From Venturia oleaginea (taxonomy: Eukaryota > Ascomycota > Dothideomycetes > Venturiales > Venturiaceae), in the NCBI GenBank assembly GCA_013176395.1, contig JABMLP010000006.1, positions 124,001-188,000 of the forward strand: a stretch of 64,000 nt of DNA. The letters run 5' to 3'. A program made the position numbers and the translations under genes. This document shows, one piece after another, positions 60,054 through 64,000 of this stretch (the first letter of the stretch is position 1; every line of letters begins with the position of its first letter). The notes below the pieces were generated by a model. That model saw only the letters and a list, made by a program, of their open reading frames with translations, was not told the DNA's origin and made no database searches.

Positions 60054-62028
60054 TCAAACAATGCCCCACTTCTCCTTAATCAGATCCGCCGCCCTCTCTG
60101 CAACCGCGTAACAGGTATTCGTAATATTCAAGCTGCCCAACAGCGGGAAAATACTAGCATCAACAACCCTCAAATTCGCCGTCCCGTATATGATCAGCTC
60201 TGGATCTACGACACCGCCGACCTCACGTGGAGCCATCACACAAGTCCCAGCCGGATGTTGGTTACTCAACAATCGCTCAGCCATGATCGCTTCAATCGCC
60301 TCGTCATCGGCATCAAGACGTGCATTTTGAGGGATACGACGACCGTTTGGTTTCCATAGGGGCTTGAAGGCGGACGTGTGCAGGATGGTGTTGAGGTAGC
60401 GGACAGATTCGATCATCAATCTGCGATCGACAGAGTCGGACAAGAACTTTGGATCCACGGCTGGTTTCTGGTACGGATCGGAGGATTTGATGTGGACTGA
60501 GCCTGTCGAGTACGGATGCCCAAGGGCTGCCATGAGGGTAATGTAATTGCCCGCCGTCGTTGGAGCCCACATAGCTGCGATTCTTGTATCGATGAAGAGA
60601 CTGTTAAACTGAGATGCTACGCCGAAGAAATGAAGGACGGGTACGGTGGGCTTCAGCATCATATTTTGGAGGGCTTTTCGCCTGAAGCTCTGAGATTTGC
60701 GTTCTTCACCAGCAGGGACGTCCTCGGCTGCTGTATGATCGGTGAGCAGCTTCTCGAGCGCTGGTTTTCCCATGAGCACGCTTCCTGAGATATAGGCGGA
60801 TGCTGACAGGCCCTCAGCCAGAGGCCCAGCTTTCTCGGTTTCGTATAACTTTTGTATTGCCTCGACTACCGCTGGGTCTCTCATTGCGTCACCCGTTGTC
60901 AGTCCATCGGCGGCCTCAACACTCACCGTCACCACTGGGTGGTCTTGCAAGTGTTCTCCCACATTTGGATTGTCGATGATGACCTCGATACCAAGCCCAT
61001 TCAATAGCTTGGCAGATCCGATGCCAGACAGCTCCAGAATTTGTGGTGATTGAAAGGCGCCGGCTGAAAGAATGACCTCTTTCGACGCTTTCGCCACCAG
61101 TTCCTCGCCATTCTGACTGGAAAATTGGACTGATGTGGCAGAGACTTGCCCACTCGTATCTTGCGTCAATAACATCTTCTCCACCATGACCTTGGTCAGT
61201 ACTCGGAGATTCTTTCTGGATGCCACTTCGGCGTTGTAGTAGGTGTTGCCAGCATAAGATCTAGTCCTCGTCTTCGCGTCGATAAGGCACGTCGTGGTAA
61301 AAGGCGCTACATCTTCCTTCAAGACATGTGAGACCCCATCCTGCAGCTGCTCTATACCGTCATACAAAGCCTGGTTGAATTCTGAAATGGTAGCATTGTA
61401 GCTGATCTGCACAGGTCCTTGAGTTCCGAATGGACTCAACTGAACTTGATCAAGCTTGAGCCTTTCTTTCACGAAATCTGATGGAGGCGAGAGCGTCGCG
61501 AATCTTCGGAAATATGGTTCCATTGTCTTCCAATCCCAGCCGGGGTTCCCCATCGCGGCCCAGGAGTCGACTTGTGGTGGAATCGGATATGTGTTTTTCA
61601 TGTAGTTGATGGCACTTGACTAAATCGCAACACGTCAGGGGTCCGCAGAAGAAAATGGATTACTGGAACTACTCACACCTCCCAGTGCTTTTCCTCGCGG
61701 CATGGAAAGCCGACGTCCATTGGCGTGCTTCTACCAGGCAATCAATATGGCGATGCGTTCGCAGAGAAAGAAGACTCACCTGAGGCTCTGTTAAGAATTC
61801 CCAGTCAACATCAGGATTGTCCGATAGAGTTGAGCATGCGCCCGGAACGAGCACATTTGGGTTATGGGATTGATCAGTGCCCGCCTCAAGGACCAAGACC
61901 GAAGTCTGAGGATCCTCGGTCAGCCGGTTTGCTACGACGAGGCCACATGTACCACCGCCAATGATAATAAAGTCGTACGTGTCAAGAAGATCCATTGCCG
62001 AGTCTGTTGGGGTAGGTTGGACAGTCAT
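60054..62028 (-). CDS. GMC-family FAD oxidoreductase
   Basis: This is a glucose-methanol-choline type flavoenzyme that oxidises an alcohol. It has 622 residues in three exons: 62028-61780, 61730-61677 (54 nt) and 61619-60054. The dinucleotide-binding IIGGGTCGLVVANRL lies near residue 20 and the FAD segment GKALGGSSAINYM spans exons 2 and 3. The second signature GAFQSPQILELSGIG, the active-site histidine in NQHPAGTCVM, and an Asn in TNTCYAVAERAADLI are present. No signal peptide precedes MTVQPTP, so an intracellular enzyme is likely. Substrate is not readable; aryl-alcohol and choline-type enzymes are both possible. Confidence 0.91.
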
Positions 62029-63412
62029 CTCAGCTGAAATGAGATGGAGCAAGGGAGTGGTAGAAATCTAGGTGATGTGAATTGTCAGGATCGAGTCGGT
62101 TTCTTATGTACTTCGGCGGTAGTCAATTCAGGTAAAGGGGATGACTTAGATAAGAAAGAGCCAAAATGTTCCCCCCTCTAAGATAATGCTATATCCACAA
62201 TAGAACGCAGGTAAATCTGACTCAGCTGTCAGCTGACAATCGTGCCGCTGCCGGGCCGCGAAAGAGTCTTTGGTCCGAATAAGCTGATCGACACGTTGGT
62301 ATCAATTCCTGCAGTTGGATGACGAGGAACACTGACAAGAGACACAAATTTTAGTAAAGATCAACTGGTCCAGCAGCGGCATGAGTACGTGCATGCACCC
62401 GTGCTTGGAGATAGTGACACGACTTGTAAGCACGCCGTGATGTGCATGAAGACAACCATGTACATATAATACGATTCCACAAATGCCTTTGACAAGGCTG
62501 GGGTAGCTACCCGTTGACCATCCATGCTGTATATGGGTATCCGGTTTCGAGGTGTGTAGAGCGGCGGTTCGATCGAGGACGAAGGCCGAGGGTATTATTT
62601 CTTCGTGTCAAGGGGGTATAGTATGGCTGCAAAATAACACCTACCAGCCTGTCAGTTGATCTACCACGAGCAGTAGCTAAAAGGTTGCCGAAGATTTGTT
62701 TGGAGTCCTGGAAGGGGTTCGGTTGTAAGCGTCGAGGGACGAGAGAAACGGTTAAGCAGGGCCCCTGTGAGCTCGGAGAAGGTAACCCGCTCGAACTAAC
62801 CCGCTCCCGCTCTCTTCAACGTCCCCTATTCACAAATCTTGTGCATTCTATCTTTCCACCCCCGAGGTTGGGTATATGATGGCGAAGGTTCGATCAATAC
62901 TGCCGCTTCCTTGTTCAAATTAACTTCTTTCTTCATTTGTCACTTCTTGTCGCGTCATACTCGGCTTCCTTCCGCATCGATGGAGGCTTGTAGGATCGAG
63001 AAACCGGCTTCACTCTCCTGCTTTTGTATCGGCGTGCCTAGAGGAATACATCGTATGTGTGCCCGGAAGACGACCTGAGGGCTCGCCGTGGTCCTTCAGA
63101 ACGTACCGTGTATCCTCATTTGCTCGATGACACCAGTCTCGATGAGATGATACAGATTAAGGTCGGAAGATTGACGCTTCTGTTCTACGCTCCTCTAGCA
63201 ATCGGGGGAATGGTGGTGGGAGATTGTTAATGGAGTATGAATGTTCAAGTTGTATCAGGCAGGTTATCAGATCCATTATCTCCGGAGAGCCGTGTTTGGT
63301 CCTTTGCTGGAGCCGTGCTTTAGAAAAGAGGCCCAGCGTATCGTCCTTTGGCATGATCGAGCGCTCTTGATTGACCTGGCTTCCTTATTTCTAAAAAGAC
63401 AATCTGACCGGT
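62029..63412. other. Intergenic
   Basis: This stretch holds the GMC promoter and the 3' side of the ribosomal gene. No gene or repeat is supported. Confidence 0.5.
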
Positions 63413-63955
63413 CTACTTAATCTTCTTGTTCTTCAACTTGATAGTCTCGCCATTCACAAATATGCCCTTTCCCTTGTATGGTTCTGGCACTCGCCATTTC
63501 CGGATATTCGCCGCAAATTGCATCAACACCTCTTTCTCAGGGCCCTCTAGTAATATTCTCGTCGGCTGTGGAGTGCTTGCCTTGATTCCTTTCGGTAATC
63601 CTAGCTCGATGGGATGCGAGTATCCAACTTTCAGATTTACAAACTGTTGTCCTTCGTATTCTGGCTGTACGGTTGTTGCAGTGTTTTCTATCGTGGCTCG
63701 GTACCCGACTCCGACGAGACGAAGAATGGCATTGTGGCCTTCGGAGACGCCAGTAATGTGGTTTTGGAGGTAGGCTCGGACGGTGCCTGTACGTATAGTC
63801 AATTGTCTGCTCTTGGAGGGAAAAGATGTACAACAGCTCACCCCACATCTCCCTCTGCTTCCGAATTCTGGCATCTTCAACTGTCAGTATGGCGGGACTT
63901 TCGGGCGTGTCGCGTTGTATATTGAAGTAGGCAGGTATCTCATAAGATAGTTCAG
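63413..63955 (-). CDS. Mitochondrial ribosomal protein uL6m (partial, runs off the window)
   Basis: This is the large-subunit mitochondrial ribosomal protein of the uL6 family. Visible exons are 63955-63842 and 63786-63413. Joining them gives VEDARIRKQREMW-GTVRAYLQNHI, the conserved bridge between the two uL6 lobes. Downstream VGVGYRA, VNLKVGYSHPIEL, and the terminal NIRKWRVPEPYKGKGI confirm it. The first visible exon starts after an acceptor at 63957-63956; the N-terminal exon lies beyond the right edge. It ends in a lysine-rich tail. Confidence 0.9.
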
Positions 63956-64000
63956 CTGAATAAATCAGCGCGTGTATGTTTGTCCACCAGAGCAGATTGT

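Noticed and set aside
27256..62028. A secondary-metabolite cluster of transporter, P450 and GMC oxidoreductase
   Set aside because: The three genes are 12-20 kb apart, separated by DUG2 and other unrelated genes, and no backbone enzyme is present.
1..64000. tRNA genes, rRNA or CRISPR arrays
   Set aside because: I looked for T-arm-like phrases and regular spaced repeats and found none that hold up. CRISPR is not expected in a fungal nuclear genome.

Overview
The window is nuclear DNA of a filamentous ascomycete (Pezizomycotina; a leotiomycete-like fungus is my guess, not proven). The evidence is the gene structure, with many introns of about 45-70 nt showing GTRNGT donors and CTRAY branch sites. 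The gene set also fits: an AreB-type GATA factor, LSB6, a DUG2 with fused WD40 and peptidase halves, RRD1, and small secreted cysteine-rich proteins. I read all splice sites by eye and checked that codon phase is kept across each junction.

Layout. The left part (1-24 kb) is ordinary core genome: an AreB-like GATA repressor (-), the type II phosphatidylinositol 4-kinase LSB6 (+), a Rad5/HLTF-like SNF2 ATPase with a RING insert (+), a DJ-1/PfpI protein (-), a Myb/SANT-repeat protein (-), the PP2A activator RRD1 (+), an Ala/Pro-rich protein (-), a truncated acyltransferase-3 relic (-) and an acyl-CoA dehydrogenase (+). From 24 to 31.7 kb the DNA is gene-poor. It holds a probably dead secreted-protein gene, a sugar transporter (-) and two tandem paralogous small secreted cysteine-rich proteins (-) with a MITE-like inverted-repeat element between them.

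From 31.6 to 41 kb come DUG2 (-), an orphan gene (+), a coiled-coil gene interrupted by two in-frame TAG codons (+) and a cytochrome P450 (-). A 714-residue protein of unknown family, with an N-terminal Cys/His cluster, lies at 44.2-46.6 kb (+). From 46.6 to 57 kb is an accessory stretch. It has a conserved-looking membrane protein (-), repeats, an hAT transposase relic (-), a 37-bp palindrome, an AT-hook gene of uncertain structure (-) and a third small secreted cysteine-rich protein (+). The right end returns to recognisable families: a GT31 glycosyltransferase (+), a GMC oxidoreductase (-) and mitochondrial ribosomal protein uL6m (-), cut by the window edge.

The genes do not form one pathway. 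The P450, GMC oxidoreductase, sugar transporter and acyl-CoA dehydrogenase are separated by housekeeping genes and I do not call a biosynthetic cluster. The most interesting material is the tandem secreted-protein pair with its MITE-like neighbour, the TAG-interrupted coiled-coil gene, the unknown zinc-binding-like protein and the 50-57 kb repeat region.
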